A stretch of DNA of 64,000 bases from Ditylenchus dipsaci (taxonomy: Eukaryota > Nematoda > Chromadorea > Rhabditida > Anguinidae), in NCBI GenBank assembly GCA_004194705.1, contig SADC01000904.1:434001-498000 (forward strand). Direction: 5' to 3'. The position numbers and the translations under genes were made by a program. This document shows, one piece after another, positions 26,830 to 40,300 of this stretch. Within the stretch, counting starts at the first letter, position 1. Every line of letters starts with the position of its first letter. Under the pieces are notes generated by a model. That model had not been told where the DNA came from. It made no database searches and worked only from the letters and a program-made list of their open reading frames with translations.

Positions 26830-27760
26830 CAGGGTGTTTCTTTTAGTCCGAAGATATGATATGTCGAATTTTATTGAAATTTCTGGTCTTTTTTCTAAGC
26901 TTTTTTTTTAGTTAGAAAGCTGAAGTTCGAGAATTTCGTTCGATATTACAGATAGAGCTAGTTGTTTTGACAGCCCTCTTTGTTTTGACAGCCCCTCGGG
27001 GTGCAGGGTGGCTAAAAATAAAATAATTATAACACCCACTCGTTTTAGGTTATTCTTCAATATTTTTATTCAAAAGTCTTTCTGAAGTTATTATGCAATA
27101 TGGAAAGAAACATGTCAGCATTTTATTTTGTAGCGCAGTTCAAGAGCTACTAAACGTGTTTTACAGAAGTATTTTTTATAATATGAGTGTAGAGATATGG
27201 CTTTTTGAAAAAAAAATCAAAAATGGTTGAAAATTGAAATTTTTTTCCAATTTTCAGATTTTAAAAGAATTTTGTTTTATAGCCACATCTCAACATTTAG
27301 ATTTTTCAAAATTATTTTAATAAATGGGTTTTGTAGCTCTTGTACTGCGCTACAACATGGTGCTAAGATCTTATCGTGACGACTAATTACCAAGAAAATA
27401 TTTTAATCACTTAAAGTGATAAAAAATGATTGGCAACTCTCAAAATGACCACATCATTGTTTAGAGCCAAATGCTAACTATTCAAAAAAATCGAGGTGAG
27501 TATTTGTACCTTTTGAAAGACAAAATGCAGGGCTATAAAAGCATTTGTTTTGTTTTTTTTTATAAAAATATTGTTGTTAAAAATGAACCTGAAAATCGGG
27601 CGTAAAGATGGCTGGCAAACAAATTTTTTGAAGCAAATAGCTATGTATGTGAATATCAAACGAAATCCTAGAACTTCAGCTTTCTAACGAGAAAACTATG
27701 AAAAAAGACTAGAAATTTCAATAAAAATCGAAAAATCTTCGGAATAAAAAAAACACCCGG
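26830..27760. mobile_element. Mariner-like non-autonomous element, TA duplication
   Basis: Left end CAGGGTGTTTCTTTTAGTCC next to TA (26828-26829); right end AAAAAAACACCCGG before TA (27761-27762). Long subterminal inverted repeats include TTTCTGGTCTTTTTTC and GAAAGCTGAAGTTC. No transposase. The CAGGGTGTTTC start is common in mariner-type elements. Confidence 0.65.
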
Positions 27761-28500
27761 TACTTGTATCTTTTAGAAAAAAGCAAAATTTGCATTTATG
27801 AAAAAGTGGATGAAACATATAAATCTGCTTAAACATAAACTATAAGAAAACTACAACATCTACAAAAACCATATAAAGGTAAAACTACAATTTTTATTGG
27901 AACTAATGTTCTAATCAATCAATGATAAGAAATGTGTAAAGGGAGCTAGCAAGGCTAGAAAACTATATATAGCAGCTAACAAATAAGTTAAAGGAAAGGT
28001 TAACCTCTTACCTTTTTGCGGTTTCCTCAAAAAGGGTGGAATAAACAGTGTTCAAAGACTAGAGACACACAAAACACTCAAAAGGCAGAAATTTTAAAAG
28101 CAATATTTTAAGGAATGCACAAAAGCAAGGTGACTCACACATCTGCTTTAGGAAAACTCTTGACTTCTTGGTTACTACGTCTTTTTTAAATACATTCTTG
28201 TATATTCGTAGCAAAATTAGGAAGCACAAGCGAAAACTAATTAACGGGAAAATGATTTTATCAACATATTCGATTAGGAATGCAAGAATTTTATGCTAAA
28301 AATTAACCATTTATTTAAAAAATATAGTTTTTCTATTACCCAACAAAAAAGATACGGGTCCTACTGTTGTTTTTCAAATACTTGCTCTTGGATTTCAAAT
28401 ATTTATAATATTTTTACGAAAATTTCGGCCCTATTCCTCAGTGGGGAAGGGGGGGGGGTTTCGCCTTAGTCCCCCTGATGTTGTTTTTTGTGAGTTTTCA
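27761..28500. other. AT-rich stretch, no gene seen
   Basis: No ORF with coding character and no terminal repeats recognised. Confidence 0.3.
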
Positions 28501-28502
28501 AT

Positions 28503-28615
28503 CTAAGACTCAGGCAAAAGTAGGCCAGCGTATGTTAGGACGAACTTAAACATGAGTCTAAAATACGTTTGAGCCCGTCCTAGCATACGCTGGCCAACCC
28601 TCGCCTAAGCCTAAA
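28503..28615. repeat. Palindromic GTAGGCCAGCGTATG repeat
   Basis: Arms GTAGGCCAGCGTATGTTAGG and CCTAGCATACGCTGGCC; same family as 6479-6600. Flanking GGGGGGTTTCGCC and CCGAGGAAAAACCCG also form an inverted pair. Confidence 0.65.
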
Positions 28616-28779
28616 GCCTAAAAAATCACAAAAAACAACAGGGGACCGAGGAAAAACCCGTCCCCCATTGAGGGATAGGGCCATAATTTCGGTGAAATTT
28701 TTTTAAAAGTATTCACAAGAATTACCTAAGATGCATGGAGCTTCAAAAAACAAAACGAAAACAGATTTTTTTTAAATAT

Positions 28780-29100
28780 CTGCTTAGACACCCTCGCCCC
28801 CTTTCTACAAATTTTGATTCCTTTTTTGAAAATCTTTTTTACTGAAAGATGCACAATAAAAGTTGCCTAGAAAGATGTGAACAGAATATTTACTTCTATT
28901 TATTTTTTTAGTTAAAATAGCTTCCAAAGTTAAAGTAGCTCCCGAAATCTCGCACTAATCTCGCTCAACTTCTAGAGCTATGTTAACTAAAAAATAAATA
29001 AAAGTAAATATTCTGTTCACATCTTTTCAGGCAATTTTTATTTGTGCATCTTTCAGTAAAAAAATATTTTCAAAAAAGAAATTAAAATTTATAGGAAAAT
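28780..29100. repeat. Inverted-repeat element
   Basis: Arms AGATGTGAACAGAATATTTAC and complement, continued outward by GCACAATAAAAGTTGCC / GGCAATTTTTATTTGTGC. Centre near 28925-28985. Non-coding. Confidence 0.6.
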
Positions 29101-30790
29101 GACCGTTAAAAAACTCGCACTAATCTCGCATTACCTTTTTCGACCAACAGCAGGGCCAGATTTTTTTAAGCACCCACCTATGCAATTATGGAAACTTCTT
29201 TTACAAAATCTGAATATGCCAAAGATGCAAAAATAAAAGTTAACTAAAGTTGTAAAAGCAGATTTTTGATTTGTCATCAATTTAACAACCAAATCTCGGT
29301 TTTTCCATTCTGTATCTCTAATAAAAACCGCAAAAGAAACAAGCTGAGTATTAATGATAACCAAAAATCTTAAACAGTAAGTAAAGATTACAGAAATTTG
29401 CTTGAACGAAGAAACTCACGTATATCTGTTGATGAAACTTCATTTGTAAACAGCTATTTGATTCAAAGATTAAAAATATTTTGGAGGGACAATATCTGTC
29501 ACATGTTTTTAATACTTAAATTGCAGTAAATCAATATAGAAAAATATCAATAAAATGTTGATCTACACATTTTTCTTATCTTTACAACAAAAACAAAAAA
29601 ATTATCCATTTATTTGTCTACCCAAAACAGCTTCTATATGTATAGACCTTATGCCAATGTGGTGTAAGAATGTGTATTTAAATACATTTTGTAATGATAA
29701 CTTAAAAAGGCACACCAGCGCGTCAGTATGAAAAAAAGAAGCATCAAATCGTCTAGGCGGAAAACTTTAGTCGGATGCAAAAAAAAGAATGTATAGGGTG
29801 ATTAAATGAAAAAGTAAACTTGTTTTGGTGTGGCAATTTTTTATTTTATCATTAAATTAGACCAAATAAATGCTTGTTTGAAAGCGCATACCTTCCACTC
29901 TACGTTTATCCATTGATCTCCACACAATATTGAGATTTTGATGAATAACCATTGTTTTTAAAATCATGCGGCCATTTAGAGAACTTGACGAACACTTTTT
30001 TTTCACAAGTCACAAGTTAATTCAGGGTTTTGTGCTTACATGCCAACATCTGAGCAGTTTTTTGTAGCGCAAATCAAGGGCTACAAAAGACATTTTTCAG
30101 ACTGATTTTTCGAATTCTGAGTGTTGAGATATTTCTTTTTGAAAATTCAATTTTTTCATAAATGACAAGAACCATATTTTCTACCAACCAGGTCATTTTT
30201 CAAATAAATCAGCCGCTTTTCCATTGCAAACAGCCCCTCCCCTCCTCCAATCTTATTCCAGGCAAATCGACCATGCTGAACATGAATCTAATGTCAAAAT
30301 TTTCAAATAAACAGTTTTATAAAGGCGACCCGGTGATCTTACAGAAGCTGTAACTTTTCAGAGAATAACATTTTTACAATTGCACTTTTTTAATCTTCAT
30401 TTGCATATTTTTCATCTTCATGAAGTTCGCAATATTCTATCTGCATTCAGTATGTGCAGTGTTAAGAAAATTATTGAAAAATTTAAAACCAATAGCGCCA
30501 TCGCGGATCGAAGTTCGGCTGACAGCTGATTTAAAAATTTGTGCCCGGCTGACGGCTGAGGAAATTTTTCAGACATCAGCCGGCTAAGGTAAAATTTTTG
30601 AGCTGGCTGAGATAATCGTCGAGTATACCCCACTGGTAGAGAGTACTAGACAGTAGCTGAATATCATATTATTCCATGTTTTTCTCACTAGAAATCGGCA
30701 GAAAAAGTTTATTTATGCTTTTAATGATCAAAAGTACTTCTCGAATCATGTCTAAGAGAAGTGAGATGCGCGCACACACATACCTTAGAC
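29101..30790. other. AT-rich stretch, no gene seen
   Basis: Only short ORFs without conserved motifs. A half copy of the GCGCGCACACACATACC motif, also in the palindrome centre at 16653, occurs at 30755-30785. Confidence 0.3.
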
Positions 30791-30803
30791 AGAATGCACG
30801 AAG

Positions 30804-31185
30804 TAGTGTTGTAAATCTCGGCACCGGCTAAACTTCAGGTACCTGTTTCTAGCAGTTTTTAATATCACTCAGTCCGGTGCGCGGATCATTATGTAGCTGA
30901 GACATTGGCACCGGGCTAGAAACAAAAAAATTAGTCATTTACCCCTTTTAACATAGCGGCACCGGCCTGGTGCCGAAACAATTTACTAGAAAATTTTACG
31001 TTAAAATTGTTTCGGCACTAGGCCGGTGCCGCTATGTTAAAAGGGTACAATGGCTAATTATTTTGTTTCTATCCCGGTGCCGATGTCTCAGCTACATAAT
31101 GATCCGCGGCACCGGGCTGAGTCATATTGAAAACTGCTAGAAACAGGTGCCTGAAGTTTAGCCGGTGCCGATATTTACAACACTG
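30804..31185. mobile_element. hAT-type foldback MITE, perfect 8-bp duplication
   Basis: Ends TAGTGTTGTAAATCTCGGC and GCCGATATTTACAACACTG; GCACGAAG flanks it at 30796-30803 and 31186-31193. Palindrome arms carry GGCACCGG motifs several times. 382 bp, no coding content. Confidence 0.85.
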
Positions 31186-31213
31186 GCACGAAGGTGTTCG
31201 CATGTGTTACATA

Positions 31214-31891
31214 CAGTAGCGAGCAAAAAAATCGAACACCCATGAATTTCTGCGAAATCGAATTTGAATTGAAAAACAAGCAACTTTTCAAAACTTTTTG
31301 TAGATATAACAAATAGCAAAATTGTACCATTTTTACTCCTCTTTCAAATGATATATAAGATTTTTTTGCATTTAGTAGTTTGGTTATAAGAAATGACATT
31401 TTTTAACAAGTACTCATTTCTCGAGACGGTCAAAAAAAATCGAACACTTTCTTTATGTGGATGTTAGAGTCTTCTTTTCATTTTTTTTCATGTGTTTTTG
31501 TCATGGTTTGTCAGCCCTGCTTCTTAGCTCTAATTTATACTAATACCAAATAATTTTTACCAATACCAAATTAGAGCTAAGAAGCAGGGCTGACAAACCA
31601 TGACAAAAAACACATGAAAAAAAATGAAAAGAAGACTCTAACATCTACATAAAGAAAGTGTTCGATTTTTTTGACCGTCTCGAGAAATGAGTACTTGTTA
31701 AAAAATGTCATTTCTTATAACCAAACTACTAAATGCAAAAAAATCTTACATATCATTTGAAAGAGGAGTAAAAATGGTACAATTTTGCTATTTGTTATAT
31801 CTACAAAAAGTTTTGAAAAGTTGCTTGTTTTTCAATTCAACTTCGATTTCGCAGAAATTCATAGGTGTTCGATTTTTTTTGCTTGCTACTG
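31214..31891. mobile_element. Tc1-like perfect foldback, about 330-bp arms
   Basis: TA-flanked (31212-31213, 31892-31893). Ends CAGTAGCGAGCAAAAAAATC and complement, typical of Tc1/mariner-type termini. Almost the entire element is two inverted arms around a loop near 31550, so the same short ORF appears on both strands and is not a gene. Confidence 0.8.
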
Positions 31892-32260
31892 TATAAGCGA
31901 GACTAGACTGTTCTATGCGTACTACACGTGCAGCCTAATGGCTTAGCTTCCCAATTTTCACGCTATTACCGCATGCCAGAGTTTCTTTACGCGTTAGGCC
32001 CCCATTTAACAAAACTATGCTCAAATTTCATATATTTTGGTCATTTTAGAGTATCCACGTACCCTTTTAGATGAACGACTATCGATTACCGAGGGATTTC
32101 GGGATCGGGATTCCGATCAAAATACCGGGATTCGACTAACTTCTGGTCTAACTTCCTAAAACCATAGACTCTAAGAAGGGATCGGGATTTTCCAACAAAA
32201 TCTTTGGGATTCTGATTCGGGAGGGATCCCGTGCACATCTCTACCTGAAATCATAAAATA

Positions 32261-32385
32261 CCGTATTTTTTCTAATAAGGCGGCATACCGCCTTATTTTT
32301 TAATCAAAAATGGCCTTAACTCTGAAATCTTGGTCAAAAAATGAGGGGGTGCCGCCTTATTAAAGGATTGATTGAGGAAACACCG
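32261..32385. mobile_element. ACCGTATTTT MITE, TA duplication
   Basis: Starts CCGTATTTTTTCTAATAAGG, ends GATTGAGGAAACACCG; TA at both sides. Internal GGCGGCATACCGCC palindrome and GGGTGCCGCCTTATTA. Confidence 0.65.
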
Positions 32386-35343
32386 TAATTAAATTTGTCT
32401 AATTTTTCGATGCCATCTAGTTGTTTTGATGCTCTACATATAATCGGCAGAAAGCAGGGCAAAGTTCGAAGAAATGAAGTCTGTTATTTCCAACTTGTAT
32501 TTAAAAAACTTGTGATAAAATTTAAAAAAGATTATGCGTAAACATTAAAAACAGTTTTAGTCTCACCACAACCACAATTGTTCGCCACATAGAAACTTTT
32601 CATGTTCATATTTCTAAATGTGTCTAACTGATTGATTTTAATTTTTGAGCACCATTTGTTTGGTACTTCTTTGGTCTTGTTAATATTTTTTTAAAATGCT
32701 ACATTCACTTTAATAAACCACCTAAATGCTTTCTAACCCCTCACGAGCAGTGTGAAATGTAAAATTTAATTGACCAAAAATCTTGACCAAAAACGCATCC
32801 TTTTGCTCAGCTGCAGTAGAAAAAGGTTCTCAGTGAGTCCGCACCACAGATCAATAAAGCAACTGTATTAGAAAATACGGCAATTTTTTTTGCATTAACT
32901 GAAAATAGAGATCAAGGCGAAAAACTACACTTTTTAAATATAATTTTTGTAATGAAAATTTTTTTCTGGAAATGATATATTCTATAATTTAAAGTTTCAA
33001 ATAAAAAAGTAAACGATGAATTTTTCGATAAAAGTTTATTTTTTGACCTTGCGGCCAACCCAATAAGTACTGAAAATCATGGTAGTAGATACACTGTTCC
33101 TGTAGTGAAAAAAATTCAAATTTTCGGCCAACAAAGTTTTTATTTTTAGTACGTTTCAGTGGCTAACTGCCGAAAAAAACCAGTCAAAACATAATTTCGG
33201 GACGAAAAGGAAATACTGAGTCAGGCTGAAAATTATTTTAATCGCATAATTTCTCGCCTTTTTAGGCTTCCCATAAACAAGTTGATTATCCCAAGCATTT
33301 TTCTAGCCCATCGACAAAAAATAAAAATTCACTTAGCTGATCTTTCCAGCCAACTATCACTCAACATTGAATTTCCAAAAAAATCGTGAGAAAATGCTGT
33401 TACTGGTTTTTGCTCGCACAGTCCTCATCGATCGGCTGACTCAGTAGCTGGGTCCTAATTCTCGAGCAATGGCGCTTTCTCCTCAAAGTGCACAATAAAA
33501 ATAAATTTTCATTCGGGAAAATTCAGCCAACCAGTGGGTATTAGAGACGAGGAACAAAACTTTCTCTGCGGATTAAAAATTTTCTTTTTTACCGCGAAAA
33601 CCTTTGTTCAGCTCAGTAATAACAGAACTTTTTTGTCTGAGAGTTGTAAATATTTATTTTTGATGGTAAATTTGCATTTTTGGGTTGTTTTTTGAGAGCA
33701 GGACAAAGTTTTGTTTGTGTGTGTATTGCTACTTCCTCTTGACTCCAACTGTTGATTTGGTTGTCGACAGAAATTAGGATCACTTCGGCTTTTTGTGGTG
33801 CTGTAAGTGATCACCAATTAGTTAAGAGAAATTTAATTGTACATTGTTTTTAGTTGAAATGTCTTTTTTATATAAACCACTGGTCTTTTTCTCAATTGTC
33901 TGCGATTTCTTTCCCGTGATTTTTCTTTAAATTTCATTTTCGTCAAGTGACCTTTGCTGTTTTTGTTTTGCATTTGAACTAGTTTATAACAACTTTTTTA
34001 TGTGGGTGTTGATTTTAAAGGGACACTGCCGTCTCCGAGGACGGTCGTCCTCTGCAAATTCAACAAAAAATTTCCTAATCATTTAACTTCTGTACGGATA
34101 CTCTAACTTGGTTTGTATACCTAAAATAAAATTCGGGGCCTTGTTTTGTTAGAATTCACGCTGGCTAGTAATTAATAAAAAAAGCCCTCGAACGCATATT
34201 ATGGTCAATTGTTGCAATAAAGGCTAATAGTAGCTCCGAAAATGAGACCTATCTTCGAGAGGTGAGTGTTCCGTCAGGGGAAATATTTTTTTAATTTGTT
34301 TTACAGATTCGTTAACTAAAAAATTCTGAACAAAACGCTACCCTGACTACGCTTGACTCCCCCCCCCCCCCCGCGTGTTGAAAGCCTAACCCAGGTTGAC
34401 CCTGCAAGCAAGGGTTAAATTATAGAGGCAAAACTCGATAAAAGAAAGAGACGAAAGGTTTGCACCCTTCTAATTTCCGACATTTTGTACTACCATTTTG
34501 TGAAACTTGTGTTTTTTCTATGGTCCTTCAACTCTGCCCTCAGATATTTTTCCTTTTTGTTCTCATTTTGTTGAAAAATTTTGAAAACAAATCCGAAAAA
34601 GTGGTGGCTTACCTAAAGTATTAATTTCCTGAGTAAATCAGCTTTTTCAGAAGTTCCTGACTTTAAAGGGGTATGACCGTTCATTACGCGGACAGAAGGT
34701 GGAAACCAGGAGTGCCTTTTTTTAATCTGCACATCTAGATTTTTAAGTCTTTTGCCTTATTTTGAAAAGTAGTATAAGGTCATAAATATTAAATTTGACG
34801 CAAAACAAGTGAAAAATGCAGGATTTAAAAAATTTGCTGGTCCCTGGCTTTTTGACTAGTAAATTTAATGGGCGACTTAAAAAAAAGATATCGTAGGTTT
34901 CTGAAGACGACCGCCGAAATTCTTGAAGAATAAGTTGGAAAAAATTGTTTTCGGTGGAAAGCTGCTTATTTATTTATCATGTTTTTCAAATATTTCAGAA
35001 AAATCTTTGCAATCGATTGAAAACATCTTGACTGCAGGTTGGGGGTGTAGAGCGAGGCTTGCTCAACATGCACTAAGGCAGGCTTGCTAGCCGTCCTCTT
35101 GTCTTGCCTATGAATATTCTATGTATGTTAGCCTTCCGATTTCTTTCTTAGTGTATGTGGAATATCTAATTTTTCTGCTCTAGTTTTTAAATTTGTATTT
35201 TTCTTAATTGATTGATTTCTGTACAAAAATTAGTAGTAATTTTTTGTATAAATTGCCATTGCAATTTTTTTTAGGTCACTTTGTTGGACAAAGCTTTTTT
35301 CTGCTGCAAATATTTATTTAAGTAAAAACCTCAATAACTTATA
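32386..35343. other. AT-rich stretch, no gene seen
   Basis: Two things stand out: a partial copy of the AAAGGGCC foldback family at 34018-34165, and a run of fifteen C at about 34357-34371. No coding sequence supported. Confidence 0.35.
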
Positions 35344-35774
35344 CAGTCAAACCTCTATATAACGCCCCCCCCCTAAAAGTTCGTTCCCACCTATCGATTC
35401 CCATCGATTTTCAAAGCTTTTTTTAAATTCTGTTTTGACAGTCTGGTCGCAAATATCGCAAGGATTCCGATTTTGCCGATCGTTTTTCAATATTTGAATA
35501 ATTTTACTTTTAAAAAATACAAAACCTCTATATAACGGCCTCTAATTTTTTTTCTAATTTTTTTAGAGGGCCGTTATATAGAGGTTTTGTATTTTTTAAA
35601 AGTAAAATTATTCAATATTGAAAAACGATCGGCAAAATCGGAATCCTTGCGATATTTGCGACCAGACTGTCAAACAGAATTAAAAAAAGCTTTGAAAATC
35701 GAGCTAAAAAAGTGTCGGACCCAAGGTGGGAACGAACTTTTAGGGGGGGGGGCCGTTATATAGAGGTTTGACTG
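35344..35774. mobile_element. CAGTCAAACCTC foldback MITE, TA duplication
   Basis: Ends CAGTCAAACCTCTATATAAC and complement, flanked by TA. Arms include GTTCGTTCCCACC-like words and the same TATAACGG motif pair. The terminus class is that of pogo-type MITEs. Relatives: 37908-37995, 51005-52253, 51115-51761, 54701-54885 and a fragment at 52425-52648. Confidence 0.8.
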
Positions 35775-37320
35775 TAATTAATCATTCCAAGTGACAAAAT
35801 GTACTCAATAAGTTCATTTTTAATTTATCATCGTCCAAAATTTATTTCCGTATGGATCTAATTTCTTTGCCGCCACACTGCTGCCATACTTGCATTTCTA
35901 TGCAATTGCTTTAAGCTTAATTTTGCTTGCTAGACAACAGTTTCCTTGCTCTCACAATTTTTCTGTGTTTCTATAGTCTGGAGTCTTCATAGGATTTATA
36001 GTTTCTTCTAATATATTCTTGGCCTCTCATTTGATTTGAAAGAAACTTTCAACCCTTGATTGGTGTTCTGTAGGAGAACCTTATCTTTTCAAGACTTTTT
36101 TGCGTGGAATTTTAATTTAGTATTAGAGGTATCCTGAATATGCACATTTGTCACTTCGGGAAGGATTACTAATAAAATTTATTGAGTTATCTTTCAACAA
36201 GTTATCTTTCGATATTGTTTCCGAAATCAAAAATATGAATAAGCAAATTTTTTAAAGACCTTTTAGTAGTTTAGGTATAACGAATTTTTAATGACTTCTC
36301 CTTTTTCCATTGTCATTAATAAGTTCAACTTTCTTGCTGAAACCCTTTCATTCAAAATTTTGTACATTTAAACCAGCTAGGTACAGATATCAAATTCACT
36401 TCCCAATTATCTTTCAAGTTGAAAGATCAGATTCTATGTTATTTGCCCTTTGCGAAAATAGATACACACTTTAATATTCATGTTTCGATCTTTTTTCCAA
36501 TAACTACCCACTTAAGCAGCATTATCAACAACCAATATGCCTAATCCATAATCAACAGCTTGTTTTATTTCTTCTTCCATCTGTTTTCCATTCCTTTTTC
36601 CGCTCCTTCTGCTCTGCCAGTTTTCTTTTTGTTAGAAGAAGGTTGGCTAAATCGCACATGCATATTCGCTGGCCATAATTCCATCCATATGATTCTTCCG
36701 CTCCTCATCTAAATTGCAAATCTAAAAACAAAATTTTCCTTGTTATGGTCAAAAAGGTTCACCTGTGAGTGCTTGTTTCCCTGTTACTTCCAAATGTTTT
36801 AGTAAAATTTTTCTTTTAATTTGTTTTAACCTAAAACTTTCTAATGAGTTAAAATTAGACTATATTTTTTGCAGTGATGAAAAATAGTTTGCAAAAAAAC
36901 AAAAAGATAGAAACTTTTAAATTAGCATCCCGAACCGATTCGGGGCAGTTTATGCAAACAAAGATCGTAAAGTTCTTATAGCACTAGTCCGCTCCAGTTG
37001 AAATAGCCAAAAAGCCAATTCCTGAAAATATTTGCTCAGCCATTTTTTGTTTGCAAACCAGGCTGGTCCACATACAGACAATCAATTTCTATATTTTAAG
37101 CATAACCAACCATTTTTCATTTTGCTTCAGTCCTAAAATTTAGAACAAGGGAGATCACATCGTTTGACTGGTAGAATAGCTTCTTTTGTCCGCTTTGTTT
37201 CATTTGTCCAATTATTTGGGTGTTTCATTAACGTATTTTTTATAGCAAATATAATTTCTAACAAGACCAACCTTACTAATTTCAGATATTGTGATTAAAA
37301 ATTACTGCTGAACTAAAAGT
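35775..37320. other. AT-rich upstream region of TBC1D2
   Basis: No gene or element recognised. An acceptor-like AATTTCAG at 37278-37285 shortly upstream of the TBC1D2 ATG could mark a 5' UTR intron or a trans-splice site. Confidence 0.3.
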
Positions 37321-37355
37321 TGAATGAGCCAGAACTGAGATATACAAACCTGCAC

Positions 37356-40300
37356 ATGGCAGCAGTACAAGCTCGTCCACGAAGACTGTCGGCACAAAAC
37401 GGCGGCAACGCTGGATTGTTGCAATTGCAGATTCCTTCAAGTAATCATCATAGCTATCCGCATCATGCATTTTTCCAACCGAACAGTCCCAAAGAAGAAT
37501 GGTTTTCACTAGAAGGATTCTTGTTCATGAAGTGCCAAGGCGGAGGTAGCACCTAAAAATAAAATTTTTGAGTGTTTAAAAAGTAAAAGGCTTTAGCTTT
37601 GACCTTTTTGCAATCCAAAAAACGAATGTACTTTGGCTTGGAAGAACTGGAAAATAAATTGTAGGGAGCTTGGCGTTTGTAAATATAATGTTCAATAGTA
37701 ATTTATAGGATTTATTACCGAGATAAAGCTGATTTTGATCGTAAAAAAGATTGTCTTGGCACGATTTTTTTGAACAGTGCTTTGTGGTAAAAAAATTACA
37801 CTTTGGATACTTGAAACCTTAGAAATGGGTTTTTAGCTCGCTGATCGAAGGCAATTTGTGTGCTTTTGTTTTGCAGTGAGTTTTTTGACTATATATAATA
37901 CTTTAAACAGTTGAATCTCTATAAGCCTATGTAGAAAAAGTGTCGGACGTACCTGGGGATATAACTTGAGGTGGGGCTAAATCGAGGTTTAACTGTAATT
38001 TGTTGGCTGTTACTATTTTGTAACACTTGACTGAAATATAGCACCTGAAATATAGTACCTAACAAAAACCTAATTAATGAAATTCAGCACCCTATTTTTA
38101 AAATTGCATTTATACCTTACTTTAACATGAACCTTACCAAACGTGTAGCCCCGGATCTCAACTTTTTTAAAAAGCTACTAAATTCTACTGAAAAATTTCT
38201 CAATTTAAGAGCCTTATAGGTTTGAATGAAGAAAACCAAATTGAGACCCTTGTTTTGTTTAACACCGTAAATCTATCAACTTTTGAAATCATTCAGTTAA
38301 GTTTAATAGCTTGTTGCAAAGATTTAGTCTACATGTTGGTCTAAAAATTTTATAACGTTTGTGTTAAGATGGTGTAGAAAAGTTAGAAAATGTAATTTTG
38401 AAAATAAGGTGTTCAGTAAAAGTTTCATGTTTATGCTTTTATCACGAACGGTGTTGATTGTTGTCACTGAAATGTCTCTAGTGTCGACGCTCTCGAGCTT
38501 CTAAGAGGTCTAGGATTATCGAGAGTTGCTTTTTTGAAAAATGAAGCTATAACAGTTGTTTTGCAGCACTGGCGGTAAAAAGTACATAATGGAGGCGGAG
38601 AATGAAATGTGCGCACATTGTTGGCTAAATGCTCTACAACAAAGGGTTGATATCAACGACAATGACGTCAAACCAGCTGAAGTTCCTTGCCTCACAACCC
38701 ATTTTATGCAAAGACATCGAAGCAGAAGTAGATCAGTGCCAGTAAGCTTTTACTTTGTTTTTAAAAAAGATCGGTTGGGTTTTTAAAAAAAATGTCTCAT
38801 ATTAAATTCGAGCGGCCTAGAATCTGGCATGTCAAGAGATGATATACGATTTTTTAATCAAATTTTCAAATCAGAAAAATATACTCTGTTGGCCAAATAA
38901 TCCATATCATCCATATTTCAGAGTGAGTCTGACAGCCAGTCACCTGAATCATCTCCTCATGTGTCTAGGTCTAACAGGAGGAGACCTCTAGAACGTAGAA
39001 TATTTCATAAATGTAACCTAAAACCTAAAATACTCAAATATATCAGTTTAGCTCTTGAAATCAGTGCTTCAGAGTCTCAAAGCAATTTTATGTCCAAAGC
39101 AGTTTCCCTGCCCCTACCCCAACGGTCAAGTGCCGCCCTATCAGCCTGTCTTCTTCAGTGGTAAGCACGCCAATTGCTGAAGACCCCGCCCCAGTCTCGG
39201 AAAACCACGAAAATGGAGATCTGAGTAACCTCAGACTGCCCAGTACATCAACCAAGTTTATTGCCAAAAACCGTCAAATGTGTGTGGACGTTAATAGTCT
39301 GGATGTGGTCTCGATTGCAAAAAAGGTATTATCTATATTAAAAAATAAAAAATAACAATATTTTCGGTTGCTTCAGAATGGATTGAAGTCGAATGATCCA
39401 CACCCACCTCAGTGGCTGGAGAACTGGATCAACAACTGGCTGAGCGACCAGTTACATGAGGAAGCTGTGGTTGCAACACCCACAGATGTGTAAGTACTGG
39501 CTTGTTTTTTTGGATATTGTTGCAATAGAAACTTTATAGAGTTTTATAGTAAAGTGTCATTGATACTTTTTTCGTTAACGCATCTACTTATAGCTCTGAA
39601 TCTCATCTTTCTAACAAGACTTCGAACTCGTGTAAAAGATTTCAAAAATATAATGATTTGTGCTGGGATCATAGGCGTAGCCAGGGTAAGGGGGAAGCAC
39701 GTGCCCCTCCCGTCAGATTTTTCGCGTAGTCAAAAAATTAAAAACGGTGTAGGTAAAATGGCCTCAAAAATTGTTTTCTCGTATGGTGCCCTCCCCGTCA
39801 GATTTTTTTTCGACTTTCTGACTACGACCCTGGCTGGGATGAAGTAACTTTTTCGAGCAAGTTCTTCTATTCGAATCCCCAAACGTCTAATTCTTTTAAA
39901 TATTTTATTGAAAAAAGATATCTTACCGAACAGCTTGATTCAGGCTTACACGTTACTTACAAATTTAAAAAAAATTTATGCGCAAATAAGAGAGAAAAAG
40001 AGAAAAGTTTAAAAAAATGAAAATTTTAGTGCTAGAAAAGAATATTTCCCGATACTTAAGACCAGTTACTATAGTCCCCCCTACTAATGGAGACATGTGT
40101 GTGTGTCTGTGTGTCTGTTCGCGCTTTTAAACTTTCTTTTCTTCTCGAGACCAAACATTTCTTTTCTTAGTCATTCGGGCTATATAAGCAAATTTTTCAG
40201 TCATTTCATTCATTATTATGTTTTGTTGTTGGATGGGCGGTCGTGTCTGCTCTCTCCTCTCCAAGCTCAATGGTCAGTGGCTTGGAGTGGACAGGGTGAG

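Noticed and set aside
31175..31896. Paired 60-70 codon ORFs starting MSFLITKLLN as genes
   Set aside because: The same peptide appears from both arms of a foldback transposon.
33608..33817. Minus-strand ORF of 69 codons as a gene
   Set aside because: No conserved motif, no splice partner, AT-rich composition like its surroundings.
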